NCBI GenBank assembly: GCA_041624375.1
Contig: JBFJVD010000070.1
Location: 1 to 12,409 of the forward strand
DNA length: 12,409 nucleotides
Source of the DNA: JBFJVD01 sp041624375
Lineage (GTDB): Bacteria; Chloroflexota; Anaerolineae; Anaerolineales; E44-bin32
Direction of reading: 5' to 3'
Every line of letters begins with the position of its first letter. The stretch's first letter is position 1. Position numbers and translations under genes: made by a program. The notes beneath the pieces are model-generated. The model was not told the DNA's origin, made no database searches, and saw only the letters and a list, made by a program, of their open reading frames with translations. Shown here one piece after another: positions 1 through 8,197 of the stretch.

Positions 1-587
1 CAGAGGGGACGAAGATCATCCTCACCGGGGTGGGCGGGCAGGGGGTCGTCTTCGCCACCCGACTGCTGGCGCGGGCGGCAACCGTCGAGGGTAAAGACGT
101 GCTCGCCTCGGAAACTCACGGGATGAGCCAGCGCGGCGGTTCGGTGACCTCCCACCTGAAGCTGGGCGGCTCGCTCGCACCGTTGATCCGCCCCGGGACG
201 GCCGACCTGCTCCTGGCGTTTGATGCGACGGAGGGACTGCGCAACCTGACGTATCTGGCCGCTGGAGGGCGCGCTTACCTGAGCGACGATCTCCCGGTGC
301 CTGATCCGGTGCGCAACGCCCTGCTCCAGCGCGGGATCCGACTGCAGTCCGTCCCAGCCGCCACGCTTGCGGCCCAGCTTGGCCATGCCGCGGTGGCGAA
401 CGTGATCCTGCTGGCCTTTGCCGCTGCCGATGGCGCCCTGCCGGTCCGGATCGAGTCGCTGCTGGAAGCGCTCGGCGATCTGGCGCCGCGCAATCTGGAC
501 GTCAATCGCGCGGCGCTGGAGACGGGGCTGCAGGCGGCCAAAGCGGCGCAGGGCGAAGAACCGGCGCCGTCTGGAGCCGTCGAATGA
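1..587 (+). CDS. iorB: Indolepyruvate:ferredoxin oxidoreductase, beta (small/gamma-type) subunit, 5' truncated
   Basis: The reading frame is open from the window edge (first full codon at 3) to TGA at 585-587. A GTG at 30 lies inside the conserved N-terminal motif TGVGGQGVV, so it is not the start; only a few N-terminal residues are probably missing. Family-typical features are the GVGGQG nucleotide-binding-like loop and the segment ETHGMSQRGGSV, characteristic of the IorB/2-oxoacid:ferredoxin oxidoreductase gamma family. The partner of IorA (thiamine-diphosphate and Fe-S subunit) is expected just upstream, outside the window. The complex oxidatively decarboxylates aryl pyruvates (indolepyruvate, phenylpyruvate) to aryl-acetyl-CoA, reducing ferredoxin in the cytoplasm. 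Its stop overlaps the ATG of the next gene (ATGA), so it is translationally coupled to the Mo-hydroxylase. The family is clear; indolepyruvate as the actual substrate is inferred from family and context. Confidence 0.9.
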   Translation, partial: EGTKIILTGVGGQGVVFATRLLARAATVEGKDVLASETHGMSQRGGSVTSHLKLGGSLAPLIRPGTADLLLAFDATEGLRNLTYLAAGGRAYLSDDLPVPDPVRNALLQRGIRLQSVPAATLAAQLGHAAVANVILLAFAAADGALPVRIESLLEALGDLAPRNLDVNRAALETGLQAAKAAQGEEPAPSGAVE

Positions 588-1447
588 AATCCTTCGACTT
601 CCTGGCGCCCGAAACGCTGAATGAAGCGCTGTTCGTTCTCTCACAGCATGGCGGTTCGGCCAAGGTCATCGCAGGCGGCACCGATCTGCTGCTGCAGATG
701 CGGGAGGGGGACCTTCAGCCGCAGGTGGTGATCAGCCTGCTTGGCTTGGGCGAACTGCGCGGGATCGAGTTTCACTCTCGCGAAGGGCTGCGCATCGGCG
801 CGCTCACGTCACTCAAAGAACTCACCCGCTCCCCGATCGTCCGCGAACACTACCCCGTGCTGGCACGGACGGCCTCTTACATGGCGAGCGAACAGGTCCG
901 CAGCCTGGCCACCGTCGGCGGCAACCTGTGCAACGGCGCGCCTTCGGCCGATCTGGCGCCGCCGCTGCTGGCGCTCGGCGCGCGTGTGTGTGTCACCCGG
1001 CTCGACGGTGCGCAATGGATGGACCTTGAACAATTCTTCGTTGGACCAGGGGAGACAGTCGTTGAGCCACAGGACCTGCTCAAAGAGATTCGCTTGCCGC
1101 CGCCGTCGGGAAAGTGCACGTACCTGCGCCACACACCGCGCGTGTACATGGATATCGCCGTGGTGGGTGTGGCCGCCTGGGTGACGCAGATCGACGGTCG
1201 GATCAGCGAGGCGCACATCGCGCTGGGCGCGGTGGCGCCGGTTCCCTTGCGGGCGCGCAAGGCCGAAGCCGCGCTTCAGGATCGCCAGCCAACCGCCGAG
1301 GCGGTCGATGAGGCGGCAAAGCTGGCGGCGGAAGAGAGTCGGCCGATCGATGACCTGCGTGGTGGGGCCGCCTATCGCCGCCACATCGTGAGCGTGCTCA
1401 CGCGCCGTGCGCTGCTCGAGGCGCTTGATGGGAAAGGGCAATCATGA
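584..1447 (+). CDS. Molybdenum hydroxylase FAD-binding (medium) subunit, CoxM/CutM type
   Basis: A 287-residue protein, the usual length for the separate FAD subunit of xanthine dehydrogenase/CO dehydrogenase-family enzymes. FAD pyrophosphate-binding motifs are visible: VIAGGTDLL at residues 28-36 and ATVGGNLCNGAPSAD at 109-123, followed by the C-terminal domain of this fold (about 180-280). It passes electrons from the 2Fe-2S subunit to an external acceptor. The ATG at 584 overlaps the iorB stop (ATGA) and has GGAG at 573-576 seven bases upstream. It is followed by the 2Fe-2S gene with another ATGA overlap. The order FAD, Fe-S, Mo is common for three-subunit enzymes of this family. The physiological electron acceptor cannot be read from the sequence. 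Confidence 0.95.
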   Translation: MKSFDFLAPETLNEALFVLSQHGGSAKVIAGGTDLLLQMREGDLQPQVVISLLGLGELRGIEFHSREGLRIGALTSLKELTRSPIVREHYPVLARTASYMASEQVRSLATVGGNLCNGAPSADLAPPLLALGARVCVTRLDGAQWMDLEQFFVGPGETVVEPQDLLKEIRLPPPSGKCTYLRHTPRVYMDIAVVGVAAWVTQIDGRISEAHIALGAVAPVPLRARKAEAALQDRQPTAEAVDEAAKLAAEESRPIDDLRGGAAYRRHIVSVLTRRALLEALDGKGQS

Positions 1448-1911
1448 AACGTCCTCTATCGTTGACGGTCAATGGCCAACCCCACGAGCTGTATGTGGAG
1501 ACGCACCATTCACTGCTCGATGTGCTGCGTAATGAGCTGGGGCTGATGGGCGCGCACCGAGGCTGCGACGCGGGGGACTGCGGTGCCTGCACCGTCCATC
1601 TGGATGGACAGCCGGTGACGGCCTGCCTGGCCCTGGCGGCCCAATATGATGGCGCTTCCGTGCTGACGGTGGAAGGTCTTTCGCAGCAGGGTCGGCTGCA
1701 TCCCGTGCAGGAGCGACTGGTCGAACACGGCGGCATCCAGTGCGGATTCTGCACCCCAGGGGTGGTGATGAGCGCGGTCGCGCTGCTCCAGGAGAACCCT
1801 AGCGCCACGGAAGCGGAGGTGCGCAGCGCGTTGGCTGGAAACCTGTGCCGCTGCACGGGCTATGTCAAGATCGTCGAGGCCGTGCTGAGCCTGACGGAAG
1901 ACTCATCGTGA
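1444..1911 (+). CDS. Molybdenum hydroxylase 2Fe-2S (small) subunit, CoxS/CutS type
   Basis: A 155-residue protein carrying both clusters of the family. The plant-ferredoxin-type site is Cys41, Cys46, Cys49 and Cys61 (GCDAGDCGACTV context). The helical-bundle site is Cys100, Cys103, Cys135 and Cys137 (CGFC and GNLCRCTGY). All eight ligands are present with canonical spacing, so the subunit should be functional. It relays electrons from the Mo centre to FAD. ATG at 1444 overlaps the preceding stop and has a purine-rich GGAAAGGG at 1431-1438. The gene overlaps the Mo subunit by four bases (GTGA), consistent with equal production of the subunits. Confidence 0.97.
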   Translation: MKRPLSLTVNGQPHELYVETHHSLLDVLRNELGLMGAHRGCDAGDCGACTVHLDGQPVTACLALAAQYDGASVLTVEGLSQQGRLHPVQERLVEHGGIQCGFCTPGVVMSAVALLQENPSATEAEVRSALAGNLCRCTGYVKIVEAVLSLTEDSS

Positions 1912-4214
1912 GCACACCGGGACCGTCCTTGATCGGCCAGCGCATCCCCAAGCTCGACGCCCCGGAAAAGGCGAGCGGGCAGGCGCGCTACGGGCACGAC
2001 CTGCGCCTGCCGGGCATGCTCCACGGCCGCATCCTTTACTCTCGCCTTCCGCATGCGCGCATCCTGCATGTGGACACATCAGCCGCCGAGCGTCTTCCTG
2101 GTGTGGTCTGCGTTCTCACGGCCGCCGACAACCCGGACGCTCGCTTCGGCTATGGCAAGGACAACACGCCGTTCAAGGGTGAGGTCGCTCGCAGCCTGCG
2201 GGACGAAATCGCCGGCGTGGTCGCCGTCCATCCCGATGTGGCCAAGGAAGCCATCGGACTCATCGAGGTCGAGTACGAACCGCTCACGCCGGTCTTTTCT
2301 GTGGACGAGGCGATGGCCGAGGGGGCCCCCCTCATCCACGCGGAGCGCGACAGCAACCTCTTCCAGCGCTACAGCTATGAACACGGCGATCCCGACTCTG
2401 GCGAGCAGGCCTCCGAGGTTGTGGTCGAAGCCGAATTCGAATTGCCTTATGTATCCCATGCATGTCTGGAAACAAGCGTCGTCGTCGCCCAGTTCGACCC
2501 GCGCGGGCGCCTGACGCTTTGGAGCACCACCCAGATTCCATTTCTGCTTCAGAAGGATCTGTCGGAGGCACTTGGCCTCGACGGGAGCCAGATCCGCGTT
2601 GTTCAAACGGCGATTGGCGGAGCCTTTGGCCGCGGGCTGGACATCTATCCCTTTGAGCCCATCGCTGCGCTGATGGCGCGCAAGTCGGGCGCGCCGGTGC
2701 GGCTGGTGTTTTCCCGGAGCGAGGAGTTCCTGGCAACCCCCGCGCGCCAGCCGGCCAAAGTGAGCGTGCGCGCCGGGGCCCGGCGGGACGGGAGCCTCAC
2801 CTTCCGCAGCGTGGCGGCGCGCCTCGACATCGGGGCCTATGTCTCCTGGGGATCCGTGACCCCCCTGGTCATGATGGAAACGACCGCGTCCCTCTACCAG
2901 GTGCCGCACGTCCGCTTCCAGGCAGACTGCATCTACACCAACAACCCGATCACCGGCGCGATGCGCGGCTACGGCAACCCGCAGTCGACCTTTTTCGTTG
3001 AAACGGTGATGGATCGGCTGGCCGAGGAATTGGCGATGGACCCGGTCGGGTTCCGAATCCAGAACGCCAACCAGCCGAACACTACCACACCGCAGGGCCT
3101 GGTCATCACGAGCTGTGGGCTGGAGGAATGCCTGCGTTCAGTGGCGGCCCACGCGGACCGCGGCTCGAAGCAGCAGACGGAGGCCACCGCCGACCCCTAT
3201 GCGCCGGCGAAGGCGCGCGGCGTCGGCTTCGCCTCCACACTGAACGTGGGCGGCGGCGCGCGCATCTACCGCAGCGACGGCTGCGGCGCAACGGTGAAGG
3301 TCGACGATTTCGGGCATGTGACCCTCATCACCGGGTCGTCCGAGATCGGGCAGGGCTCGGAAACGATCCTGGCGCAGATCACCGCCGAAACATTGGGCGT
3401 CCCGCTCGAGAGCGTATCGGTGGTCAACGATGACACCGATATCAAGCCCTGGGATGTGGGCGTTCACGCCAGCCGGACGACCTTCATCGCCGGCAACGCA
3501 GCCCGGGAGGCGGCGCTCGATGCGTTGAACCAGATTCTTGAGACAGCCGCCGAATTGCTGAAGGCGCCTGCGGAAGCCCTCGAAGCGCGCGGCGGGAGGA
3601 TCACCGTGCGCGACGACCCCTCCCGGTCGGTCTCCCTGGCCAAGGCGGTGCGGCGCCGGCACTTCCGAAGCGGAGGAACCGTTGTCACCGGCGAAGGTTG
3701 GTACGACCCGCCGACGGAGCTGGTTGATAAGGAGACCTACAAGGGCAATATTTCGGCCGCCTATGGTTTCGGTGCGCAGATGGCCGAGGTTGAAGTCGAC
3801 CTGGAAACGGGAAAGGTGACTGTCCTGCGGCTGGTGTGCGCCAACGACGTCGGCCGGGCCATTAACCCGATGGCCGTCGAAGGGCAGATCGAAGGCGGGG
3901 CCCAAATGGGCCTCGGCTACGCCCTCACCGAAGAATTGCTGGTGGAGCAGGGCCGGGTGCTCAACCCGAACCTGCTCGACTACCGCCTCTTCACCGCCGC
4001 CGATATGCCGGAGATGACGACCATCATCGTCGAGACGGCGGATCCCGGCGGACCGTTCGGTGCCAAAGGAGTGGGTGAGATGGGTGGCACCCCGACCGCG
4101 GCCGCAGTGGCAAATGCGGTCTTCGACGCTGTCGGCGTCCGGATGACGCGGCTCCCGCTGACGCCGGAGCGCGTCCTGGCGGCGTTGCGGGCGGCCGGGA
4201 AGGCCCCGCGATGA
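1908..4214 (+). CDS. Molybdenum hydroxylase Mo-binding catalytic (large) subunit, xanthine dehydrogenase family
   Basis: The best start is GTG at 1908, giving 768 residues that begin MSTPGPSLIGQ. It lies in a GTGA overlap with the 2Fe-2S stop and has GGAAG at 1896-1900. An upstream in-frame ATG at 1845 would add residues overlapping the Cys-rich end of the previous gene and is rejected. Family landmarks are the N-terminal IGQRIPKLDAPEKASG, the Mo-cofactor loop IGGAFGRG (236-243), AMRGYGNPQ (351-359), EIGQGSET (479-486) and the C-terminal GVGE, whose Glu724 corresponds to the catalytic base of xanthine dehydrogenase. CO dehydrogenase is excluded because its AYRCSFR active-site loop is absent. 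Such enzymes insert a water-derived oxygen at a carbon next to a ring nitrogen. In this cluster I infer hydroxylation at indole C2 of indoleacetate or its CoA ester, giving the oxindole; the substrate is unproven. Confidence 0.93.
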   Translation: MSTPGPSLIGQRIPKLDAPEKASGQARYGHDLRLPGMLHGRILYSRLPHARILHVDTSAAERLPGVVCVLTAADNPDARFGYGKDNTPFKGEVARSLRDEIAGVVAVHPDVAKEAIGLIEVEYEPLTPVFSVDEAMAEGAPLIHAERDSNLFQRYSYEHGDPDSGEQASEVVVEAEFELPYVSHACLETSVVVAQFDPRGRLTLWSTTQIPFLLQKDLSEALGLDGSQIRVVQTAIGGAFGRGLDIYPFEPIAALMARKSGAPVRLVFSRSEEFLATPARQPAKVSVRAGARRDGSLTFRSVAARLDIGAYVSWGSVTPLVMMETTASLYQVPHVRFQADCIYTNNPITGAMRGYGNPQSTFFVETVMDRLAEELAMDPVGFRIQNANQPNTTTPQGLVITSCGLEECLRSVAAHADRGSKQQTEATADPYAPAKARGVGFASTLNVGGGARIYRSDGCGATVKVDDFGHVTLITGSSEIGQGSETILAQITAETLGVPLESVSVVNDDTDIKPWDVGVHASRTTFIAGNAAREAALDALNQILETAAELLKAPAEALEARGGRITVRDDPSRSVSLAKAVRRRHFRSGGTVVTGEGWYDPPTELVDKETYKGNISAAYGFGAQMAEVEVDLETGKVTVLRLVCANDVGRAINPMAVEGQIEGGAQMGLGYALTEELLVEQGRVLNPNLLDYRLFTAADMPEMTTIIVETADPGGPFGAKGVGEMGGTPTAAAVANAVFDAVGVRMTRLPLTPERVLAALRAAGKAPR

Positions 4215-5332
4215 GCCGGCCGCGCAAGAACCCCGCCCTGTTGCAAGTGCCGCTCTACGTTGCCGGCAAGTCTTCCCGGGAAGCGGCGGAACGTTCGGGG
4301 GTCCGGCACGCACAGAAGATGGCTTCGAACGAAAACCCACTGGGTGCCAGTCCGCTGGCGTTGATCGCCATGCAGCGGGCGCTGGCCGATGCCCATCTCT
4401 ATCCAGCCGGGGCTGAACGCGATCTCTGTTTCCAGCTGGCCGCGTTCCACGGCAGTGGATTGGATGAACATCATTTCCTGATCGGCAACGGCGCTACGGA
4501 TGTGCTCCGACTCATCGCCCAATGCTTCATCTTCGACGGCGGCGAGGCCATCATGGGGCGCCTGTCGTTTCCCATGTACCGGATCCTGACCCTGATGTTC
4601 GGCGGTGAATCCATCCTGGCTGAGCCCACGCCCACCTGGGACCTGGACCTGGATGCCATGGCGAGGCAGGTGGGCGAAGAGACTCGGATCATCTGGCTCT
4701 GCTCACCCAACAATCCAACTGGATTGATCCTGACCGACGAAGAAGTACGCCGCTTCCTCGGCCGGTTGCCCGAGCACGTGATCGTGGTGATCGATGAGTC
4801 CTACTTCGATTTCGTCGAAAGCCCCCAGGCGGTAAACGCTGCAGCGCTGGTCCGGGAATTCCCCAACCTGATTTCCGTGCGCAGCTTCTCGAAGACCGCC
4901 GGACTGGCGAATCTGCGCATTGGATATGGGATCGCGCAGCCCGAATGGGTGGACTATCTGCGGCATGCCCGCCCACCGTTCAACACGGGCGCGCCGGTGA
5001 TGCAGGCGGCCACGGCTGGTCTGCAGGACGCGGCGTTCCGGGAACGCAGCCGGGAGCTTGTGATTCAGGAGCGAAACGAGCTCTATCGTGCGCTGGCTGA
5101 TCTCGGGGTTCAGGTATTGCCAAGCCAGGCCAACTTCCTGCTGCTGATGGAGGTGCCGGGCGGCGGCGAGGTCTTTGCCGAGAGCCTCCTGCAGCTCGGC
5201 TACATCGTGCGTCCAATGGGCGCGTTCGGCATGCCGGACGCCGTTCGTGTCAGCGTGGGGACTCATCAGCAGAATAACGAGTTCCTGGGTGCGATCCGCA
5301 CCTTACTTATCGAGGCGGTTGCAGGGGAGTAG
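4211..5332 (+). CDS. PLP-dependent class I/II aminotransferase, HisC-like
   Basis: A 373-residue fold-type I aminotransferase closest in motifs to histidinol-phosphate/aromatic aminotransferases. Visible landmarks are NENPLGASP (40-48), GNGATDVLRL (92-101), CSPNNPTG (164-171), the PLP-pyridine Asp195 in VIDESY, the Schiff-base Lys228 in SFSKTAGLANLRIGYG, Arg236 (phosphate contact) and Arg346 in VRVSVG (substrate carboxylate). ATG at 4211 overlaps the Mo-subunit stop (ATGA) and is preceded by GGGAAGG at 4197-4203. HisC-like enzymes frequently accept aromatic amino acids. Lying in the same operon as iorB, with no histidine biosynthesis genes nearby, it probably converts tryptophan (or another aromatic amino acid) to the 2-oxoacid that IorAB uses. 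That role is inference; a genuine HisC duplicate is the alternative. Confidence 0.9.
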   Translation: MSRPRKNPALLQVPLYVAGKSSREAAERSGVRHAQKMASNENPLGASPLALIAMQRALADAHLYPAGAERDLCFQLAAFHGSGLDEHHFLIGNGATDVLRLIAQCFIFDGGEAIMGRLSFPMYRILTLMFGGESILAEPTPTWDLDLDAMARQVGEETRIIWLCSPNNPTGLILTDEEVRRFLGRLPEHVIVVIDESYFDFVESPQAVNAAALVREFPNLISVRSFSKTAGLANLRIGYGIAQPEWVDYLRHARPPFNTGAPVMQAATAGLQDAAFRERSRELVIQERNELYRALADLGVQVLPSQANFLLLMEVPGGGEVFAESLLQLGYIVRPMGAFGMPDAVRVSVGTHQQNNEFLGAIRTLLIEAVAGE

Positions 5333-5347
5333 ATCGGCGGTCGGTAC

Positions 5348-5800
5348 ATGTCGTTTGTGAAACGGATCGAGCGTATCGCGCTGGCCGTTCCGGACCTTGA
5401 AGCGGCGCAGGCCTTCTTCGAGACCTGGTTTGACGCCCGCTTCGAGGCGGAAGAGTTGATCGAAGACATGGGCATCCGCTACCGGCCATTCTCGGTCGGT
5501 GAGAGCCGCATGGAACTCCTGCAAGCGGTCCGGCCGGATAGCCCGGTGGCCAAGTTCCTGAAAGCCCATGGCGGACCCGGGGTCCATCACATCACTTTCG
5601 AGGTCGATGATCTGGACGCCGCCCTCGCGGAGCTCGAGGCCCGTGGGGGCCGCATCGCCTACCGCCACACGTACGCGCCGGGCGTGACCTTCGAAGGCCA
5701 GGTCTGGCGGGAGGCGTTTGTCCATCCGCGGGACGCCTTCGGGGTGCTGATCCACCTGGCGGAGAAGCGTCCGGCGCATGGCGCAGATGACGGAGCCTAG
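5348..5800 (+). CDS. VOC-superfamily protein, methylmalonyl-CoA epimerase-like
   Basis: A 150-residue protein of the glyoxalase/VOC fold with the layout of methylmalonyl-CoA epimerase: first beta-alpha module starting IERIALAVPDLEAAQAF, the MELLQ strand, the SPVAKFLKAHGGPGVHHITF segment, DDLDAALAELEARGG, and C-terminal FVHPRDAFGVLIHLAE. Two expected metal ligands are altered: the His of the family's IDHI motif is Arg9, and the C-terminal Glu of the LIEL strand is His136. Glu56 and His80/His81 remain. It may therefore hold metal differently or have another function. In this operon it sits before a CoA-transferase and a B12 mutase, so I infer epimerisation of a substituted malonyl-CoA (or an arylsuccinyl-CoA). 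The start ATG at 5348, 15 bp after the aminotransferase stop, has only a weak GGCGG upstream. Confidence 0.8.
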   Translation: MSFVKRIERIALAVPDLEAAQAFFETWFDARFEAEELIEDMGIRYRPFSVGESRMELLQAVRPDSPVAKFLKAHGGPGVHHITFEVDDLDAALAELEARGGRIAYRHTYAPGVTFEGQVWREAFVHPRDAFGVLIHLAEKRPAHGADDGA

Positions 5801-5804
5801 TGGG

Positions 5805-7007
5805 ATGCCGCTGTTTGAATCACTCACGGTGCTTTCCATCGAGCAGGCCACCACCCTGCCGTTCCTCACGCTACGGCTGGCCCAGGATGGCATGCGGGTG
5901 ATCCGCGTCGAGCGGCCGCCGCGCGGCGACCCCAACCGTTGGGTCGGGCCAGAAGTCCTGCCATGTGCGGGCGCTCCGGGGCAGCGCGAGGCGGGCATGA
6001 ACGCCTACTTCCTGCCGCACAACCTGGGCAAACAGTCGATCTCGCTCGATCTGGCGAACCCCGAAGGACGCCGGACGCTCCAGCGTCTGATCGTCGAGCT
6101 GCCGGTGGACATTTTCGCCACCAACCAGCGTCCGGGCTCCTACCGCCGCCTGGGAATCGACTACGAGACTCTGGCCGCGCGGAAGCCCGACCTGATCTGG
6201 GTGGGGATCACGGGTTTTGGGCCCGACCACGACGAGGCGGCCTATGATCCGATCCTGCAGGCGCGCGCTGGCTTCATGGATCTGACGGGGGAGCCGGACG
6301 GTCCGCCGATGGTCTTCGGCCTGCCGATGGTGGACCTGGGCGCGGGCGAACATGCCTATGGCCAGGTGATGAAGGCGCTCTACCGGCGGGCGGCCACCGG
6401 CGCCGGCTCCCGCATCGACCTCTCCATGTTCCAATCCGCGGTCTCCTGGATGTCTTCGCCTTTCTTGCTCGTTCACAGCCTGGATGAGCCGATCCGCCGG
6501 CAGGGAAACACCCACCAGTTCTTCGCCCCGGTCTCGGTGTATCCAACCCGTGACGGCCACGTCTACCTGGCCGTCGGCAACGACGCCCAATGGCAGGCGC
6601 TGACCGAGCTGCCGGCCTTTGAGAACCTTCGCCAGCCGGCATATGAACGCAACGCCGGCCGGATCGAGGCCGGCGCGCAGCTGAACCAGGCTGTCGCGCA
6701 TGCGGCGCAGGCCTGGGACACCGAAGCCCTCATCGAAGCGCTCCGGCAGGCCGGAATCCCGGTCGGACGGGTGAACCGTGTCCAGGACCTGGCCGAGGAT
6801 CCTTTGATCGCTGGTGAGCTGGTGCGGGCGCGCGATCCGCAGTCCGGCGTCGAGATCGCCATCCCGCCGCCGCCCGTTGTGCCGCAGAGTCTTCGGCGCA
6901 GCGGTATGCGCATGGGCTTCCCACCGCGCCTCGGTGAGCACACCCAGGCGGTGCTTGCCGAGATCGGCGTGGCACCCCCGGTGGCAGAAGGTGAGCAAGA
7001 GACATGA
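5805..7007 (+). CDS. Family III CoA-transferase (CaiB/BaiF)
   Basis: About 400 residues, usual for the family. I prefer ATG 5805 (MPLFESLTVLSIEQ) because it has CGGAG at 5791-5795 and places the N-terminus as in relatives; in-frame ATGs at 5778 and 5787 would overlap the preceding gene and cannot be excluded. The family core is clear: LAQDGMRVIRVERPPRGDP, NLGKQSISLDL, ITGFG, YDPILQARAGF, GLPMVDLGAG with the catalytic Asp177 (counting from 5805), and TGAGSRIDLSMFQ. These enzymes move CoA between carboxylic acids through an Asp-CoA intermediate. The family includes benzylsuccinate CoA-transferase (BbsEF) and the phenylsuccinyl-CoA transferase IaaL of the auxin pathway. Here I infer relocation or exchange of CoA on an arylsuccinate so that the next enzyme, the mutase, receives the correct regioisomer. 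Confidence 0.93.
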   Translation: MPLFESLTVLSIEQATTLPFLTLRLAQDGMRVIRVERPPRGDPNRWVGPEVLPCAGAPGQREAGMNAYFLPHNLGKQSISLDLANPEGRRTLQRLIVELPVDIFATNQRPGSYRRLGIDYETLAARKPDLIWVGITGFGPDHDEAAYDPILQARAGFMDLTGEPDGPPMVFGLPMVDLGAGEHAYGQVMKALYRRAATGAGSRIDLSMFQSAVSWMSSPFLLVHSLDEPIRRQGNTHQFFAPVSVYPTRDGHVYLAVGNDAQWQALTELPAFENLRQPAYERNAGRIEAGAQLNQAVAHAAQAWDTEALIEALRQAGIPVGRVNRVQDLAEDPLIAGELVRARDPQSGVEIAIPPPPVVPQSLRRSGMRMGFPPRLGEHTQAVLAEIGVAPPVAEGEQET

Positions 7008-8179
7008 ATCCGACCTACGACGCTCTGGTGATTGGCGGAGGGATCATGGGCTGCGCCTCGGCCTATGAGCTGGCCAAAGCCGGGCTGAAGGTGGGGCTGC
7101 TCGAGAAGGCCGATCTTGGGGCGGGTTCAACCGGCCAGTCATCGGCGATCATTCGCCAGCACTACTCCAACGAGGTCACGGCGCGCATGGCGCTGTACAG
7201 CCTGCGCGTCTTCCAGCAGTTCGGGCAGGAGGTGGGCGGTGACTCCGGCTTCCTGCCGAGCGGATTCCTGGCGCTGGCGCCGGCGGCGGAGGTCGAAGGC
7301 CTGCGCGCCAACGTCGAGCTGCAGCGATCGGTAGGCATCCAGACCGAGGTGCTCGATCTCGAGGCCGTGCGGCAGGAGTGGCCGCAGCTGGATCTTGGCG
7401 ACCTGCAGGCCGCCGCCTTCGAGCCGGAGTCCGGCTACGCCGACCCAAATCTGACGTTGCGGAGCTATGCGGACGCCGCCAAGCGACAGGGTGCGACGAT
7501 CCACCTCGACACGGAGGTGACCGGCGTCCGCTTCGCCGGCGGCGCGGTAACCGGGGTGGACACGGCGGATCAGCGGTTCGATTCGCCGGTCGTCGTCAAC
7601 TGCGCCGGCCTGTGGGGCGCGCGGGTGGCGGCGATGGCCGGTATCGAGGTGCCGATCACGCCGTGCCGCGTGCAGGTGGCGTTCTTCCGGCGGCCGGCGG
7701 GGCACGAAAGGGCGCACCCGGTGGTGCTCGATTTCACCCAGGCCGTCTACTGGCGCTCCGAAACCGGCGCGCTCACCCTTGTCGGCCGGGTCGACCCGGC
7801 GGAGGCCGAGGATGTCATCGATCCGGACGCTTTCGACACGCATGTCGAGCAGCCGTTCGTGCTCGATGTCGGCGAGCGCCTTGTGCACCGCTATCCAGCC
7901 ATGCTGAACAGCGAGGTCGCCGGTGGATACGCCTCGGGCTACGCGGTGACGCCGGATTGGCATCCCGTGATCGACGAGGCGCCGGCAGGCAGCGGGTTCT
8001 TTGTCTGTGCGGGTTTCAGCGGGCACGGCTTCAAGTTGGGCCCGGCGGTAGGACGCATGGTCGCAGACATGGTGCTGGGGGTGGCTACGCCTGGCCTGGA
8101 GCGGAACATCTTCAGGCTGGCTCGTTATGCCGAAGGTGATCTGGTGCGCGGCCGGTACGAGTACAGCATCGCCGGCTGA
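7004..8179 (+). CDS. FAD-dependent oxidoreductase, DAO family (sarcosine/dimethylglycine/N-methyl amino acid oxidase-like)
   Basis: A 391-residue protein with an N-terminal Rossmann ADP-binding motif ALVIGGGIMGCASAYELAKAG (residues 7-27) ending at the acidic Glu34. Then comes GSTGQSSAIIRQHYSNE (41-57), which closely resembles sarcosine/dimethylglycine oxidase-type enzymes, and a C-terminal FAD-binding region with GGYASGYAVTPDWHPVID and CAGFSGHGFKLGPAVGRM. Family members oxidise the C-N bond of amino acids or N-methyl amino acids, or 2-hydroxy acids. ATG at 7004 overlaps the CoA-transferase stop (ATGA). No step of the proposed indoleacetate route obviously needs it. Plausible roles are oxidative deamination of (D-)tryptophan, or demethylation of N-methyltryptophan as an alternative entry, but I cannot choose between them. 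Confidence 0.88.
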   Translation: MNPTYDALVIGGGIMGCASAYELAKAGLKVGLLEKADLGAGSTGQSSAIIRQHYSNEVTARMALYSLRVFQQFGQEVGGDSGFLPSGFLALAPAAEVEGLRANVELQRSVGIQTEVLDLEAVRQEWPQLDLGDLQAAAFEPESGYADPNLTLRSYADAAKRQGATIHLDTEVTGVRFAGGAVTGVDTADQRFDSPVVVNCAGLWGARVAAMAGIEVPITPCRVQVAFFRRPAGHERAHPVVLDFTQAVYWRSETGALTLVGRVDPAEAEDVIDPDAFDTHVEQPFVLDVGERLVHRYPAMLNSEVAGGYASGYAVTPDWHPVIDEAPAGSGFFVCAGFSGHGFKLGPAVGRMVADMVLGVATPGLERNIFRLARYAEGDLVRGRYEYSIAG

Positions 8180-8197
8180 GTTGGGGGCAGGAGGGTG

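Noticed and set aside
1845..1907. Upstream in-frame ATG as the start of the Mo subunit
   Set aside because: The extension (MPLHGLCQDRRG...) is an out-of-frame reading of the 2Fe-2S gene's conserved LCRCTGY region. The GTG at 1908 has the expected coupling and ribosome-binding site.
1908..4214. The Mo subunit as aerobic CO dehydrogenase (CoxL)
   Set aside because: The AYRCSFR active-site loop of form I CO dehydrogenase is missing, and the AMRGYGNPQ segment is of the xanthine dehydrogenase/aromatic hydroxylase type.
4211..5332. The aminotransferase as housekeeping histidinol-phosphate aminotransferase (hisC)
   Set aside because: The motifs fit the HisC family, but no histidine genes are nearby and the gene is coupled to catabolic genes. 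I kept the broader call without the gene symbol.
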